The position numbers were made by a program, and so were the translations under genes. A stretch of DNA of 64,000 nucleotides from an uncultured Mediterraneibacter sp. (lineage in GTDB: Bacteria; Bacillota; Clostridia; Lachnospirales; Lachnospiraceae). The notes under the pieces are model-generated. The model worked only from the letters and a program-made list of their open reading frames with translations, did no database searches and had not been told where the DNA came from. Position 1 is the first letter of the stretch. Each line of letters begins with the position of its first letter. The stretch is from the NCBI GenBank assembly GCA_934309345.1, contig CAKRDD010000016.1, forward strand, positions 17,624-81,623, given 5' to 3'. Below, piece by piece: positions 45,497 to 53,687 of the stretch.

Positions 45497-46189
45497 ATGC
45501 TAGAAACACAGTTAAAAGAAGTAGAAGCAAAGATTCAGGCAGCCTGTGACCGTGCCGGACGCAAGCGGGAAGAAGTTACATTGATCGCCGTAAGTAAGAC
45601 AAAACCGATAGAAATGCTTCAGGAAGCTTATGATCTCGGTGTCCGTGTGTTTGGTGAGAATAAAGTGCAGGAAATCACAGCCAAATACGATGCACTTCCT
45701 GATGATATCCACTGGCACATGATCGGACATCTGCAGACCAATAAGGTAAAATATATTATTGATAAAGTAGATCTGATCCACTCTGTCGATTCTGTCAAGC
45801 TTGCAGAGACAATTGAAAAGGAAGCTGCAAAACATAATCTTACAGCTAATATTTTAATTGAAGTAAATGTTGCTCAGGAAGAAAGTAAGTTTGGACTTAA
45901 AACAGAAGAAGTTCTCCCGTTTATTGAAAAGATTGCAAATTTCGAACATATCAAGGTCTGCGGACTGATGACAATTGCACCTTTTGTCGATAATCCGGAA
46001 GAAAATCGTCAAATTTTCGCAAATTTACATAAATTATCTGTTGACATTAATGAGAAAAACATTGATAATGTTTATGTGAACATACTTTCAATGGGAATGA
46101 CCAATGATTACGAGGTTGCCATAGAAGAGGGAGCAACTATGGTTCGAGTTGGAACTGGTATCTTTGGTGCAAGGAACTATAATATCTGA
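45497..46189 (+). CDS. ylmE: PLP homeostasis protein YggS/YlmE
   Basis: A 230-residue PLP-binding protein of the YggS/YlmE/PROSC family, with a fold like alanine racemase domain 1. The PLP lysine is K34 in LIAVSKTKP, followed by FGENKVQEITAKYD and WHMIGHLQTNKVKYI. The C-terminal phosphate-binding segment is VRVGTGIFGARNY. AGGAGAG precedes the ATG. The order ylmE, sepF, ylmH, lspA, rluD is the known dcw-distal arrangement. Confidence 0.96.
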   Translation: MLETQLKEVEAKIQAACDRAGRKREEVTLIAVSKTKPIEMLQEAYDLGVRVFGENKVQEITAKYDALPDDIHWHMIGHLQTNKVKYIIDKVDLIHSVDSVKLAETIEKEAAKHNLTANILIEVNVAQEESKFGLKTEEVLPFIEKIANFEHIKVCGLMTIAPFVDNPEENRQIFANLHKLSVDINEKNIDNVYVNILSMGMTNDYEVAIEEGATMVRVGTGIFGARNYNI

Positions 46190-46215
46190 CTTAATTTATT
46201 AACCTGATGAATGAG

Positions 46216-46244
46216 TTACTGTTTACAATATTTTTGAACAGTAA
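46216..46244 (+). repeat. Short inverted repeat related to the 4061 element
   Basis: TTACTGTT (46216-46223) and AACAGTAA (46237-46244) form a small hairpin in the gap between ylmE and sepF. The arms match the outer arms of the structured element at 4070 and 4199, but the internal hairpins are absent, so it may be a decayed copy or a chance match. Confidence 0.4.
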
Positions 46245-46326
46245 TTGAATAGTATCATTTTTTCGTTGGATCGTATGAATAAAAAAGAGCGCCACCTGAA
46301 AAAGGGGACAAGATAGGAGTGTAAAA

Positions 46327-46869
46327 ATGGGTGTATTTGATAAATTTCTTGACATCATGAAGTTAAATGATGACGATTATGATGACGATGAATTTTATGA
46401 TGATGATGATTTTGCAGATGACGGTGATTTCGAGGAAAAACCGCGTCGTTCTTTCTTCGGTAAGAAGAATAATAAAGAGGAATCTTTCAATGACTTTGAT
46501 GCTGATGAAGATAAGACGTTTCAGCCTTCTGCTTCTAGCAAGGTTACACCAATGCGTCCTGCTGCAAAACACGGCGGAAACATGGAAGTATGCGTTGTAA
46601 AACCAACTTCTGTAGATGATTCCCGTGAGATCACAGAGACATTACTTGCAGGCCGTACTGTAATCCTTAACTTAGAAGGTATGGATCTTGAGATCGCACA
46701 GAGAATTATTGATTTTATTTCCGGAGCAGCATTTGCGATCAGCGGAAATCTTCAGAAGATTTCCAGCTATATCTTCCTTGTTACACCTACAAATGTTGAT
46801 ATTTCCGGTGATCTTCAGGATCTTCTCAGTGGATCTATGGAAACACCAAGTGTTCGTGGAAGATACTAG
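46327..46869 (+). CDS. sepF: Cell division protein SepF
   Basis: A 180-residue FtsZ-binding protein that anchors and organises the Z-ring. The N-terminal amphipathic segment (MGVFDKFLDIMKL) is the membrane anchor. A very acidic linker rich in Asp-Asp pairs follows (residues 16-40). The core SepF domain starts near residue 90, with VCVVKPTSVDDSREI, TVILNLEGMDLEIAQRIIDF and DFISGAAFAISG. The acidic low-complexity linker is longer than in Bacillus SepF but not unusual for Clostridia. Confidence 0.95.
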   Translation: MGVFDKFLDIMKLNDDDYDDDEFYDDDDFADDGDFEEKPRRSFFGKKNNKEESFNDFDADEDKTFQPSASSKVTPMRPAAKHGGNMEVCVVKPTSVDDSREITETLLAGRTVILNLEGMDLEIAQRIIDFISGAAFAISGNLQKISSYIFLVTPTNVDISGDLQDLLSGSMETPSVRGRY

Positions 46870-46909
46870 AATTTAACTTCAACTATAGGAACTGGATTTT
46901 AGAATTATT

Positions 46910-47710
46910 ATGATAAAAGAAAATCAGAAAAAAGAAACAAAGCTTTTGGAACACAGATTTATTGAACTTTCCAGAATTGCTTTTGAACGTGAAATTGTTA
47001 CATATTCGGATTTTCTTAACCTGAATGATCAGAATATCCTGCATACCCTGCCAAAGAACAAGCTTTATTCAAGATATGTCCTCTTTGGCGGGTATGATAT
47101 GGCGGAGCGTCAGATGGCTGCATTTATCCCTGAGGCTCTTTCTTTGCGTTATGGGGTATCTGATATTACTCCGAAAGAGATTGATTATCCGTTTTGTGCT
47201 GTGCAAATAGAACCAAAAAATAAAAGATTTTCCGAAGACCTGACTCACAGGGATTTTCTTGGTTCCATATTAAATCTTGGGATTGACCGTTCAAAAACCG
47301 GAGATATTCTTGTGACAGAAGATTCAGCACTTCTTTTTATCAATAAGGACCTTGTATCTGTTGTAACAGAAGACTTAACCCGGGTTCGCCACACTGTTAT
47401 AGATAGTTCTGTCATCAACTTAGATATGATAAACTACACACCTGATTTCCAGCAGATAAAAGGAACTGTTTCATCTGTTCGCTTAGACAGCCTACTTCCA
47501 CTTGCATTTTCTTCTTCCAGAAGTAAACTGTCCGGACTCATTGAAGGCGCAAAGGTCTTTGTAAACGGCAAATTGATTACAAGCAATGGATATCAGGTAA
47601 AAGAAGGAGATCTTATCTCTGTACGCGGATTAGGTAAGTTCCGTTTTGAGGAAGCGGGGAAAATCACGAAAAAGAATCGGATCAGTGTAACTATTCAGAA
47701 ATATGTATAA
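46910..47710 (+). CDS. ylmH: YlmH-like S4-domain RNA-binding protein
   Basis: A 266-residue protein of the YlmH family. The N-terminal two-thirds is the YlmH-specific part (FFNLNDQ-like FLNLNDQNIL, FGGYDMAERQMAAFIPEAL, DFLGSILNLGIDRSKTGDI), and the C-terminus is an S4 domain with RLDSLLPLAFSSSRSKLSGLI and GAKVFVNGKLI. YlmH is linked to ribosome-associated quality control and rescue in Bacillus and lies in the division cluster for unclear reasons. No strong ribosome site is seen, so translation may depend on coupling. Confidence 0.9.
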   Translation: MIKENQKKETKLLEHRFIELSRIAFEREIVTYSDFLNLNDQNILHTLPKNKLYSRYVLFGGYDMAERQMAAFIPEALSLRYGVSDITPKEIDYPFCAVQIEPKNKRFSEDLTHRDFLGSILNLGIDRSKTGDILVTEDSALLFINKDLVSVVTEDLTRVRHTVIDSSVINLDMINYTPDFQQIKGTVSSVRLDSLLPLAFSSSRSKLSGLIEGAKVFVNGKLITSNGYQVKEGDLISVRGLGKFRFEEAGKITKKNRISVTIQKYV

Positions 47711-47745
47711 TCTAAAAAGCTTAGAAAAGAGGAGCTTATCGACTC

Positions 47746-48264
47746 ATGAATAATACAAAAACAAAGACAAAGAGTTATCTTTTCGCTGCCATTGGGTTTC
47801 TGCTCACATTAGCACTTGACCAATGGACCAAATATCTTGCATCTACTATTTTACGCCGTCTCGAGTCTTTCTCTTTGATTTCCGGAGTTTTTGAACTTCG
47901 CTATCTTGAGAACCGCGGAGCTGCATTTGGTATTATGCAGAATCGACAGATTGTGTTTGTAGTCGGAGGTATTATTATACTTGCTGTTATTTTGTATCTG
48001 TACCAGAAGATGCCATTTACACCACATTACAGACCACTGCGTATCTGTGCTGTACTGCTTGCATCCGGAGCTGTGGGAAATATGATCGATCGTGTGAAAC
48101 TTGATTATGTTGTTGACTTTTTCTATTTCCGACTGATTGATTTTCCAATCTTTAATGTTGCAGACTGCTATGTTGTAATTGCATGTATTTTATTTGTTGT
48201 TCTCATTTTATTTTATTATAAGGACGACAACGATTTTGAGTTTTTAAATTTTAAGAACAGATAA
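47746..48264 (+). CDS. lspA: Lipoprotein signal peptidase II
   Basis: A 172-residue membrane aspartyl protease with four helices that cleaves lipoprotein precursors at the lipobox. The family blocks are present: LALDQWTKY, ENRGAAFGI, the first catalytic aspartate in GNMIDRVKLDYVVDF and the second in FNVADCYVV. It has the several lipoproteins in this window (9618, 15764, 18950) among its likely substrates. It is slightly longer than average at the C-terminus, with a basic and acidic tail. Confidence 0.97.
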   Translation: MNNTKTKTKSYLFAAIGFLLTLALDQWTKYLASTILRRLESFSLISGVFELRYLENRGAAFGIMQNRQIVFVVGGIIILAVILYLYQKMPFTPHYRPLRICAVLLASGAVGNMIDRVKLDYVVDFFYFRLIDFPIFNVADCYVVIACILFVVLILFYYKDDNDFEFLNFKNR

Positions 48265-48295
48265 AAACGCACAACAGGAAGGATTCTAAAAGCTT

Positions 48296-49210
48296 ATGGA
48301 AGAACTTCATTTTAATGCGGATATTACAGGGGAAAGGATCGATAAATTCCTTGACGGGAGAATAGAGAGCCTTTCCCGTTCTTATATCCAGAAATTAATT
48401 AAAGAAAAAAAAATTCTTGTAAATCAATTACCGGTTAAAGCGAATTACAAGTTAACAACAGGGGATACTATCATTCTTCAGATCCCTGACCCGGAACCAC
48501 TTGATATTCAGCCTGAAAATATTCCTTTGGATATTCTCTATGAAGATGATGACATTCTCGTCGTTAACAAACCAAAAGGAATGGTTGTACATCCTGCACC
48601 GGGACATTACAGCCATACGCTGGTCAATGCGGTTCTATATCACTGTGGAGAAAACCTGTCGGGAATCAATGGTGTAATCCGTCCTGGAATCGTCCATCGG
48701 ATTGACATGAATACAACCGGTTCCCTTCTGATCTGTAAAAACGATAAAGCCCATCAGATTCTTGCAGAACAATTAAAAGAACATTCTATCACAAGAAAGT
48801 ATCACGCTATCGTACACGGCAATCTGAAGGAGGATACAGGCACTGTAAACGCTCCGATTGGTCGGCACCCTACAGATCGTAAGAAGATGAGTACAAAAGC
48901 ACCAAATGGGCGACATGCAGTCACTCATTACCGTGTATTGGAAAGATTTGGTAATTTTACCTACATTGAATGCCAGCTTGAAACCGGTCGGACACATCAG
49001 ATTCGTGTTCATATGTCCAGTATCGGACATCCAATTCTGGGCGATGAGATTTATGGTCCTGCAAAATGTCCTTATAAACTCCAGGGACAGACTTTGCATG
49101 CAAAAATCCTTGGTATCACTCATCCATCTACAGGAGAATACATAGAATTTGACGCACCTTTGCCAGACTATTTTGAAGATTTATTAAATAAATTAAGAAA
49201 ACAAAACTAA
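48296..49210 (+). CDS. RluD-family pseudouridine synthase
   Basis: A 304-residue rRNA pseudouridine synthase. An N-terminal S4 domain (RIDKFLDGRIESLSRSYIQKL) precedes the RluA-type catalytic domain, with VVNKPKGMVVHPAPGH and the catalytic aspartate in GIVHRIDMNTTGSLL. The C-terminal part has LETGRTHQIRVHMSSIGHPI. It is RluD-like by length and S4 content, and follows lspA by 31 bases, the common Firmicute order. The exact uridine target cannot be decided from sequence. Confidence 0.94.
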   Translation: MEELHFNADITGERIDKFLDGRIESLSRSYIQKLIKEKKILVNQLPVKANYKLTTGDTIILQIPDPEPLDIQPENIPLDILYEDDDILVVNKPKGMVVHPAPGHYSHTLVNAVLYHCGENLSGINGVIRPGIVHRIDMNTTGSLLICKNDKAHQILAEQLKEHSITRKYHAIVHGNLKEDTGTVNAPIGRHPTDRKKMSTKAPNGRHAVTHYRVLERFGNFTYIECQLETGRTHQIRVHMSSIGHPILGDEIYGPAKCPYKLQGQTLHAKILGITHPSTGEYIEFDAPLPDYFEDLLNKLRKQN

Positions 49211-49245
49211 GTATAGGAAATAGTATGGGAAATAGTGAATTGACA

Positions 49246-49274
49246 TTGTCTTTTTTCATCTTTTTGGTTATAAT
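49246..49274 (+). promoter_or_regulatory. Sigma-A promoter of the cytidylate-kinase-like gene
   Basis: TTGTCT (49246-49251), a 17-base spacer and a perfect TATAAT (49269-49274), about 45 bases before the start at 49319. A better-looking TTGACA at 49240 is too far for a normal spacer. Confidence 0.65.
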
Positions 49275-49318
49275 ATACATAAGATTTCGCATAGACTTGA
49301 AAAGGAGTGTGGCTTATT

Positions 49319-49969
49319 ATGAAGACAAATACTATTATAACAATCGGACGTCAGTACGGAAGTGGTGGAAAAGAGATCGGACATTTCGTTGCCGAAGCAT
49401 TTGGAATTAAATTATACGACAAGGAAATGCTTGCGCGTGCAGCAAAAGAAAGTGGTATCTGTGAGGAATTATTTGAGACTCATGACGAAAAGCCAACGAA
49501 CAGTTTTCTATATTCTCTTGTGATGGATACATATTCTATGGGATATGCCGGCAACACATACACGGAGATGCCTATCAATCACAAAGTTTTTCTTGCACAG
49601 TTTGATGCAATTAAAAAGATTGCAGATGAGGGACCATGTGTCCTGGTAGGCCGTTGTGCAGATTATGCACTTGAATCCTATCCAAATGTTGTCAGCATTT
49701 TCATCCGTGCAGATATGGAGGATCGTATTCGTCGTGTTGCAACAAGACTTGATCTTACGGACGCGAAAGCAAAAGATCTGATCAATAAGACGGATAAAAA
49801 GAGAGCAAGTTATTACAATTATTATACGAACAAAAAGTGGGGCGATGCAGCCAGCTATGAGCTTTGCTTAAACAGTTCTGAGCTCGGAGTACAAGGTACA
49901 GCGAAAGCAATTGAGCAGTATATTCTTCTAAAAGAAAGTATTGAAAAAGAAGCCAGAAATATTGTTTAA
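49319..49969 (+). CDS. Cytidylate kinase-like family protein
   Basis: A 216-residue P-loop kinase. The start at 49319 has AAAGGAG just before it; a GTG at 49307 lies within that site. The P-loop is atypical, ITIGRQYGSGGKEIG, the form seen in the AAA_26 cytidylate kinase-like family rather than true Cmk. Other marks are GPCVLVGRCADYAL and the basic lid region with RRVATRLDLTDAKAKDLINKTDKKR. The family is common in Clostridia; its substrate is unknown. Confidence 0.88.
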   Translation: MKTNTIITIGRQYGSGGKEIGHFVAEAFGIKLYDKEMLARAAKESGICEELFETHDEKPTNSFLYSLVMDTYSMGYAGNTYTEMPINHKVFLAQFDAIKKIADEGPCVLVGRCADYALESYPNVVSIFIRADMEDRIRRVATRLDLTDAKAKDLINKTDKKRASYYNYYTNKKWGDAASYELCLNSSELGVQGTAKAIEQYILLKESIEKEARNIV

Positions 49970-49994
49970 TCTTATTTATTAAAATGTATAATGT

Positions 49995-50037
49995 AAAGGA
50001 TACAGAAGAGCAGTAGTGCATTCTTTCTGTATCCTTT
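49995..50037. terminator. Bidirectional terminator
   Basis: AAAGGATACAGA (49995-50006) pairs with TCTGTATCCTTT (50026-50037) with T-rich sequence after and A residues before. It lies between converging genes, so it can serve both strands. Confidence 0.85.
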
Positions 50038-50063
50038 TTATCTATTCTTATTCTTTTTACTTC

Positions 50064-51134
50064 CTATACTTCACGAAGCTTTACAGCACCTGCCGCCTGA
50101 CGGCGTCGGTCTTCATCGATCGCTGCATAATGTTTCTTCGTTGTATTGACATCTTTATGTCCCAGAACATCTGCGACAAGATAAATGTCTCCGGTTTCTT
50201 TATAAAGTGCCGTTCCATAGGTACTGCGCAGTTTATGTGGAGTTATTTTCTTATTCGGAGTAACCTCCCTAGCATATTTCTTTACCATATTTTCAACTGC
50301 CTGAACGCCCATACGTTTTCTCTGTGTAGACAGAAACAATGCGTTTTCGTGGCCGGAAAGTGGTACAGTTTCCTTTCTGGTCGTGTAAAGATACGTCTTT
50401 AATGCATTCTCAACCTCTTCACCGAAATACACAACCATCTGATTCCCACCTTTTCGTGTTACAGTAATCCCATTATTCTTGAAATCAATATCCTGAAGAT
50501 CCAGTCCGACACATTCTGATACACGGATTCCGGTTCCAAGCAGAAGCGTCAGAATTGCCAGATCTCGATTTTTTGTCTTTTCAAAATAGGCTTTCCGCTG
50601 ACCTGTAAGATTATCCCCTCCATGATCAACATAATCCAGGAGCATTGCAATTTCATCCGTATCAAGCCGTATAATCGCTTTCTCGTGCATCTTAGGCATC
50701 TCTACAAGCAACGTAGGGTTCTTACTGATAATTTGTCTTTTAAAATAATATCCATAAAAGCTGCGAAGCGCAGACATCTTTCTTGCAAGTCCCTTTTCTG
50801 TGTTCGTGATACATTTTTCTTCGTCATTCTTATAGACTTTCAGATATTCCTGGTATTCCTCAATATCTACAGGCTCCAGGCGTTCCAGATCATGTATCTC
50901 AAATTGTTCGATCGTATAATTCTTATAAACCGGATTATTCTCCATAAGGAAATGAAAGAAAACACGGATATCATAGGCATAAGAAATCCTGGTCCGCGCA
51001 GATGTCGTTGGTTCCACGGCACGAAAATAATCCTTTGCAAATGGAGGCAATGTCTTCAGGATCTCTCTGAGACGTAATGTGTTATCTATATATGTCTGTT
51101 CATGATATGTTTTTCTGTTAGAAGTTTCTGCCAT
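50064..51134 (-). CDS. Tyrosine recombinase/integrase (XerC/D-like)
   Basis: A 356-residue tyrosine recombinase. The N-terminal core-binding domain (about 30-150) has SYAYDIRVFFHFLM and KMSALRSFYGYYF. The catalytic domain has the first arginine in GTGIRVSECVGLDL, lysine in TRKGGNQ, HKLRSTYGT and LGHKDVNTTKKHYA with the nucleophile tyrosine. It is longer than housekeeping XerC or XerD (about 300) because of an extended N-terminus. No phage or transposon genes adjoin it, so it looks chromosomal and conserved rather than a recent insertion. Confidence 0.92.
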   Translation of the reverse strand: MAETSNRKTYHEQTYIDNTLRLREILKTLPPFAKDYFRAVEPTTSARTRISYAYDIRVFFHFLMENNPVYKNYTIEQFEIHDLERLEPVDIEEYQEYLKVYKNDEEKCITNTEKGLARKMSALRSFYGYYFKRQIISKNPTLLVEMPKMHEKAIIRLDTDEIAMLLDYVDHGGDNLTGQRKAYFEKTKNRDLAILTLLLGTGIRVSECVGLDLQDIDFKNNGITVTRKGGNQMVVYFGEEVENALKTYLYTTRKETVPLSGHENALFLSTQRKRMGVQAVENMVKKYAREVTPNKKITPHKLRSTYGTALYKETGDIYLVADVLGHKDVNTTKKHYAAIDEDRRRQAAGAVKLREV

Positions 51135-51268
51135 ATTAAAAGCTCCTTTATAGATTCAAATTTACTGAAAATCCCATATTTCTTATATATTTTAACATAA
51201 GTACTGTTTTCCGTCTACATCTTTTGGAAAAATCGGTATTTGTCGTATAGATTGATTTGTATTAATTA

Positions 51269-51339
51269 AATCCGAAGAGACTATCTGCTGCTATTTAAAA
51301 CGCTATTTCTGGAAAGCAGATAGCAATCTTCTTCGGATT
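51269..51339. other. Long interrupted hairpin downstream of the LysM gene
   Basis: The arms at 51269-51290 (AATCCGAAGA, then CTATCTGCT) and 51314-51339 pair with a small internal bulge. It lies between the recombinase gene and the LysM gene, downstream of the latter. It lacks a clear T-tract on either strand. A further palindrome, TATCAATA...TATTGATA, follows near 51353-51379. Confidence 0.5.
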
Positions 51340-51383
51340 CAGGGAGTGTATATATCAATACATAGGGTGTATATTGATACCAT

Positions 51384-51743
51384 TTATAATTTTTCGCAGG
51401 CGATCATCAGGTATTGACCTGCATGAATCGTATCTGAATCAAGATGATTCATCACCTTAAGCGCTTCTACATATTCGCTTACAGAGCCGTATCCGTCTGT
51501 AATTGTTTCTTCTGCAATGCTCCAAAGGCTGTCACCCGGTTCAATTAATCTGCTTGTATAACAGATCTCAACAGCACCCGTAGCTCTCTGATGATCTATT
51601 TCCTTTGCCGAAACTCGGAACATTCCAAAGTACATACAGCTGCAGAGAATAAAAAGAATACTGCATATTACCAAACCAGAATGACGCATAACACCATGTT
51701 TTTTCTTTGAATTTACTGAGTGATTTCCTGAATACTTTTTCAT
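51384..51743 (-). CDS. yneA: YneA-like LysM protein, likely SOS cell-division inhibitor
   Basis: A 119-residue secreted or membrane-anchored protein. A basic N-terminus and one hydrophobic segment (about residues 20-42) are followed by a C-terminal LysM domain (residues 70-118) with YTSRLIEPGDSLWSIAEE and IHAGQYLMIAC. This matches YneA of Bacillus, the SOS-induced inhibitor of division. It is divergent from lexA with LexA boxes between, the same arrangement as in Bacillus. I have used the symbol on the basis of domain and position, not full-length identity. Confidence 0.8.
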   Translation of the reverse strand: MKKYSGNHSVNSKKKHGVMRHSGLVICSILFILCSCMYFGMFRVSAKEIDHQRATGAVEICYTSRLIEPGDSLWSIAEETITDGYGSVSEYVEALKVMNHLDSDTIHAGQYLMIACEKL

Positions 51744-51800
51744 AATTCTTTTCCTCTCTTTCGCTTACTGTATACTAATCTCCTGTTATTATCATGTATC

Positions 51801-51900
51801 GAACATCTGTTCTTTGATGTTTAAATCATATCATTCGAACAAATGTTTGTCAAGCATTTTACTTCATAAAACCGAACATATTTTCGCAACAAATGTTTGC
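51801..51900. promoter_or_regulatory. Cluster of LexA (SOS) boxes between yneA and lexA
   Basis: The consensus GAAC-N4-GTTC occurs as GAACATCTGTTC at 51801-51812, and as CGAACAAATGTTTG at 51836-51849 with one mismatch. Two weaker sites are CGAACATATTTTCG (51873-51886) and CAACAAATGTTTGC (51887-51900). The last overlaps the lexA -35. The array can repress both divergent genes and make lexA autoregulated. Confidence 0.85.
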
Positions 51901-51925
51901 TTTCTAAAAAATGCTGTGTTATTAT
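51897..51925 (+). promoter_or_regulatory. lexA promoter
   Basis: TTGCTT (51897-51902), a 17-base spacer and TATTAT (51920-51925) about 36 bases before the lexA start. The -35 overlaps the last LexA box. Confidence 0.6.
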
Positions 51926-51960
51926 GTTCTTATAATTATAGTAGATTCGGAGGGAACAAT

Positions 51961-52575
51961 ATGTCAGAAGGGAATATTACTCCTAAGCAAAAAGAGATTT
52001 TAGAATATATAAAAGACCAGATTTTAACAAGAGGCTTTCCGCCGGCAGTTCGTGAGATCTGCGAGGCTGTGAATTTAAAGTCTACCTCTTCCGTTCATTC
52101 GCATCTGGAGACACTGGAAAAGAATGGTTACATAAGAAGAGACCCTACTAAACCCCGCGCAATTGAGATTCTGGATGATAATTTCAATCTGACAAGAAGA
52201 GAGATGGTGAATATTCCGATCATAGGCCGTGTCGCTGCCGGCGAACCGCTTCTTGCAGAACAGAATATTGAAGATTATTTTCCTATTCCTGTAGAATATA
52301 TGCCGAATAAGCAGACATTTATGCTTCAGGTACAAGGTGAAAGTATGATCAATGCCGGAATTCTCAGTGGTGATTATGTTATTGTTGAGCAGACTCCATC
52401 TGCTGAAAATGGGGAACAGGTAGTTGCATTAATTGAAGATGGTGCTACAGTCAAAACTTTCTATCGTGAAGAAGGTATTATCCGCCTGCAGCCGGAGAAT
52501 GATGCATATGATCCGATCATTCTTACAGATGTCACTATCCTTGGTAAAGTGATCGGTGTTATCCGTATGTATTAG
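51961..52575 (+). CDS. lexA: SOS repressor LexA
   Basis: A 204-residue repressor. The start at 51961 follows GGAGGG (51949-51954); the open frame continues upstream but is non-coding there and overlaps the LexA boxes. The winged-helix N-terminus has FPPAVREICEAVNLKSTSSVHSHL. The cleavage site is A93-G94 in GRVAAGEPL and the catalytic pair is S128 (VQGESMINAG) and K165 (DGATVKTFY). Cleavage with RecA filaments induces the SOS genes, here including yneA. Confidence 0.98.
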   Translation: MSEGNITPKQKEILEYIKDQILTRGFPPAVREICEAVNLKSTSSVHSHLETLEKNGYIRRDPTKPRAIEILDDNFNLTRREMVNIPIIGRVAAGEPLLAEQNIEDYFPIPVEYMPNKQTFMLQVQGESMINAGILSGDYVIVEQTPSAENGEQVVALIEDGATVKTFYREEGIIRLQPENDAYDPIILTDVTILGKVIGVIRMY

Positions 52576-52617
52576 ATCTTATTACCGAATATAGAATTTT
52601 TAATTAGAAATCAATAC

Positions 52618-52666
52618 AAAAAACTGGCAGAATTGTGGTACTCCACTACTCTTCTGCCAGTTTTTT
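52618..52666. terminator. Bidirectional terminator
   Basis: AAAAAACTGGCAGAA (from 52618) pairs with TTCTGCCAGTTTTTT (to 52666) around a 19-base loop that holds a small GTGG...CCAC stem. It ends both lexA and the converging minus-strand operon. Confidence 0.9.
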
Positions 52667-52680
52667 ATAACTTCCGTTAT

Positions 52681-53040
52681 TTATGCTTCAAGATCTTCAA
52701 CAGACACATGACGTCCATCTTTCCAGATTCTTTCCAGATTATAGAACTGTCTGTTCTCTCTGTCAAATACATGTACAATAATATCACCAAAATCAAGCAA
52801 CACCCATCTTCCGGATGCATTTCCTTCTCTCTGTACCAGAGAATATCCTGCCTTATGCAGTTCTTCCTCCACATTATCCACAAGGGCATTTACCTGACTG
52901 TCACTGTTACCATTTACAATCAGGAAGTAATCTGCAAGTACAGACACGCCTGAGATATCAATGATCTGGATATCTTCTCCTTTTTTATCACTGAGGGCTG
53001 TATATGCAAGCTTTGCCATTTCTTTTGACTGATTCATCAT
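52681..53040 (-). CDS. rsfS: Ribosomal silencing factor RsfS
   Basis: A 119-residue protein that binds L14 and blocks subunit joining in starved cells. Family text is clear: AYTALSDKKGEDIQIIDISG, ADYFLIVNGNSDSQVNALVDNVEEEL and WVLLDFGDIIVHVF. It starts one base inside the yqeK stop (shared A), indicating coupling, and is the last gene of a run nadD, yqeK, rsfS. Length normal. Confidence 0.96.
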   Translation of the reverse strand: MMNQSKEMAKLAYTALSDKKGEDIQIIDISGVSVLADYFLIVNGNSDSQVNALVDNVEEELHKAGYSLVQREGNASGRWVLLDFGDIIVHVFDRENRQFYNLERIWKDGRHVSVEDLEA

Positions 53041-53615
53041 TATTCTCCTTTATCGCTATAATATTGATAAGTTTCAATGCTCATCGGATCTACCGGCTTA
53101 CCATTCTTGCGCAGATAATTAACCGTATTCCCTGCACAAAGACAGATTGCACGGTCAATGTCGACAAACACAGTTTCACGGATCTCCTGAAGACCAGGAA
53201 TTATCTTTCTGTTCGGTTCGATATAATCAGCAATATAAATAATCTTCTCAAGCATTGTCATCTCCGGTCGTCCTGTTGTATGCCACGTAATTGCACTTAA
53301 AACATCTTTATTGGTCACGCCATACTCTTTCTCTGCGAAATATGCTCCCAGCTTCGCATGGACCAATGCCGGCATCTCAAGCTCTGATTGTGTAAGCAGA
53401 ATACCGTGTTTTTGGCATCTCTCAACCTGTTCCTGCGCAGAACCATACTTTCCACAATCATGCAGAAGTCCTGCCATCATAGCATCATCGATATCTTCAT
53501 GATAGCGCATTGCAAGAGATGCTGCTGTATACATAACTCCGATTGTATGCTCAAAACGATCTTTCTTCAGCTTTTTTTCCAGTTGTTTTCTAATGTCAAC
53601 GAAAGCTTCTTTCAT
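53040..53615 (-). CDS. yqeK: HD-domain hydrolase YqeK (Ap4A hydrolase, symmetrical)
   Basis: A 191-residue HD-domain protein. The metal motif is in MAGLLHDCGKYG with upstream H in RFEHTIGVMYTA and the later HAKLGAYFA and ITWHTTGRPEM segments. Bacterial YqeK hydrolyses diadenosine tetraphosphate symmetrically. nadD lies before it and rsfS after it, the standard order, which supports the family call strongly. Confidence 0.95.
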   Translation of the reverse strand: MKEAFVDIRKQLEKKLKKDRFEHTIGVMYTAASLAMRYHEDIDDAMMAGLLHDCGKYGSAQEQVERCQKHGILLTQSELEMPALVHAKLGAYFAEKEYGVTNKDVLSAITWHTTGRPEMTMLEKIIYIADYIEPNRKIIPGLQEIRETVFVDIDRAICLCAGNTVNYLRKNGKPVDPMSIETYQYYSDKGE

Positions 53616-53687
53616 AATCGTATCCTATCTCCTCTCTGCCTTTCACGCCGCCATTCTGCATTCTGACGGGTGCAGATAAAATATGCT

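Noticed and set aside
49240..49274. TTGACA at 49240 as the -35 of the cytidylate-kinase-like gene.
   Set aside because: The spacer to TATAAT would be 23 bases; TTGTCT at 49246 gives 17.
50016..50402. A 128-residue plus-strand frame beginning in the terminator region.
   Set aside because: It runs antisense through the recombinase gene and starts within a terminator.
50064..51383. A prophage or integrative element at the tyrosine recombinase.
   Set aside because: No phage, conjugation or cargo genes and no flanking direct repeat were seen; neighbours are housekeeping genes.
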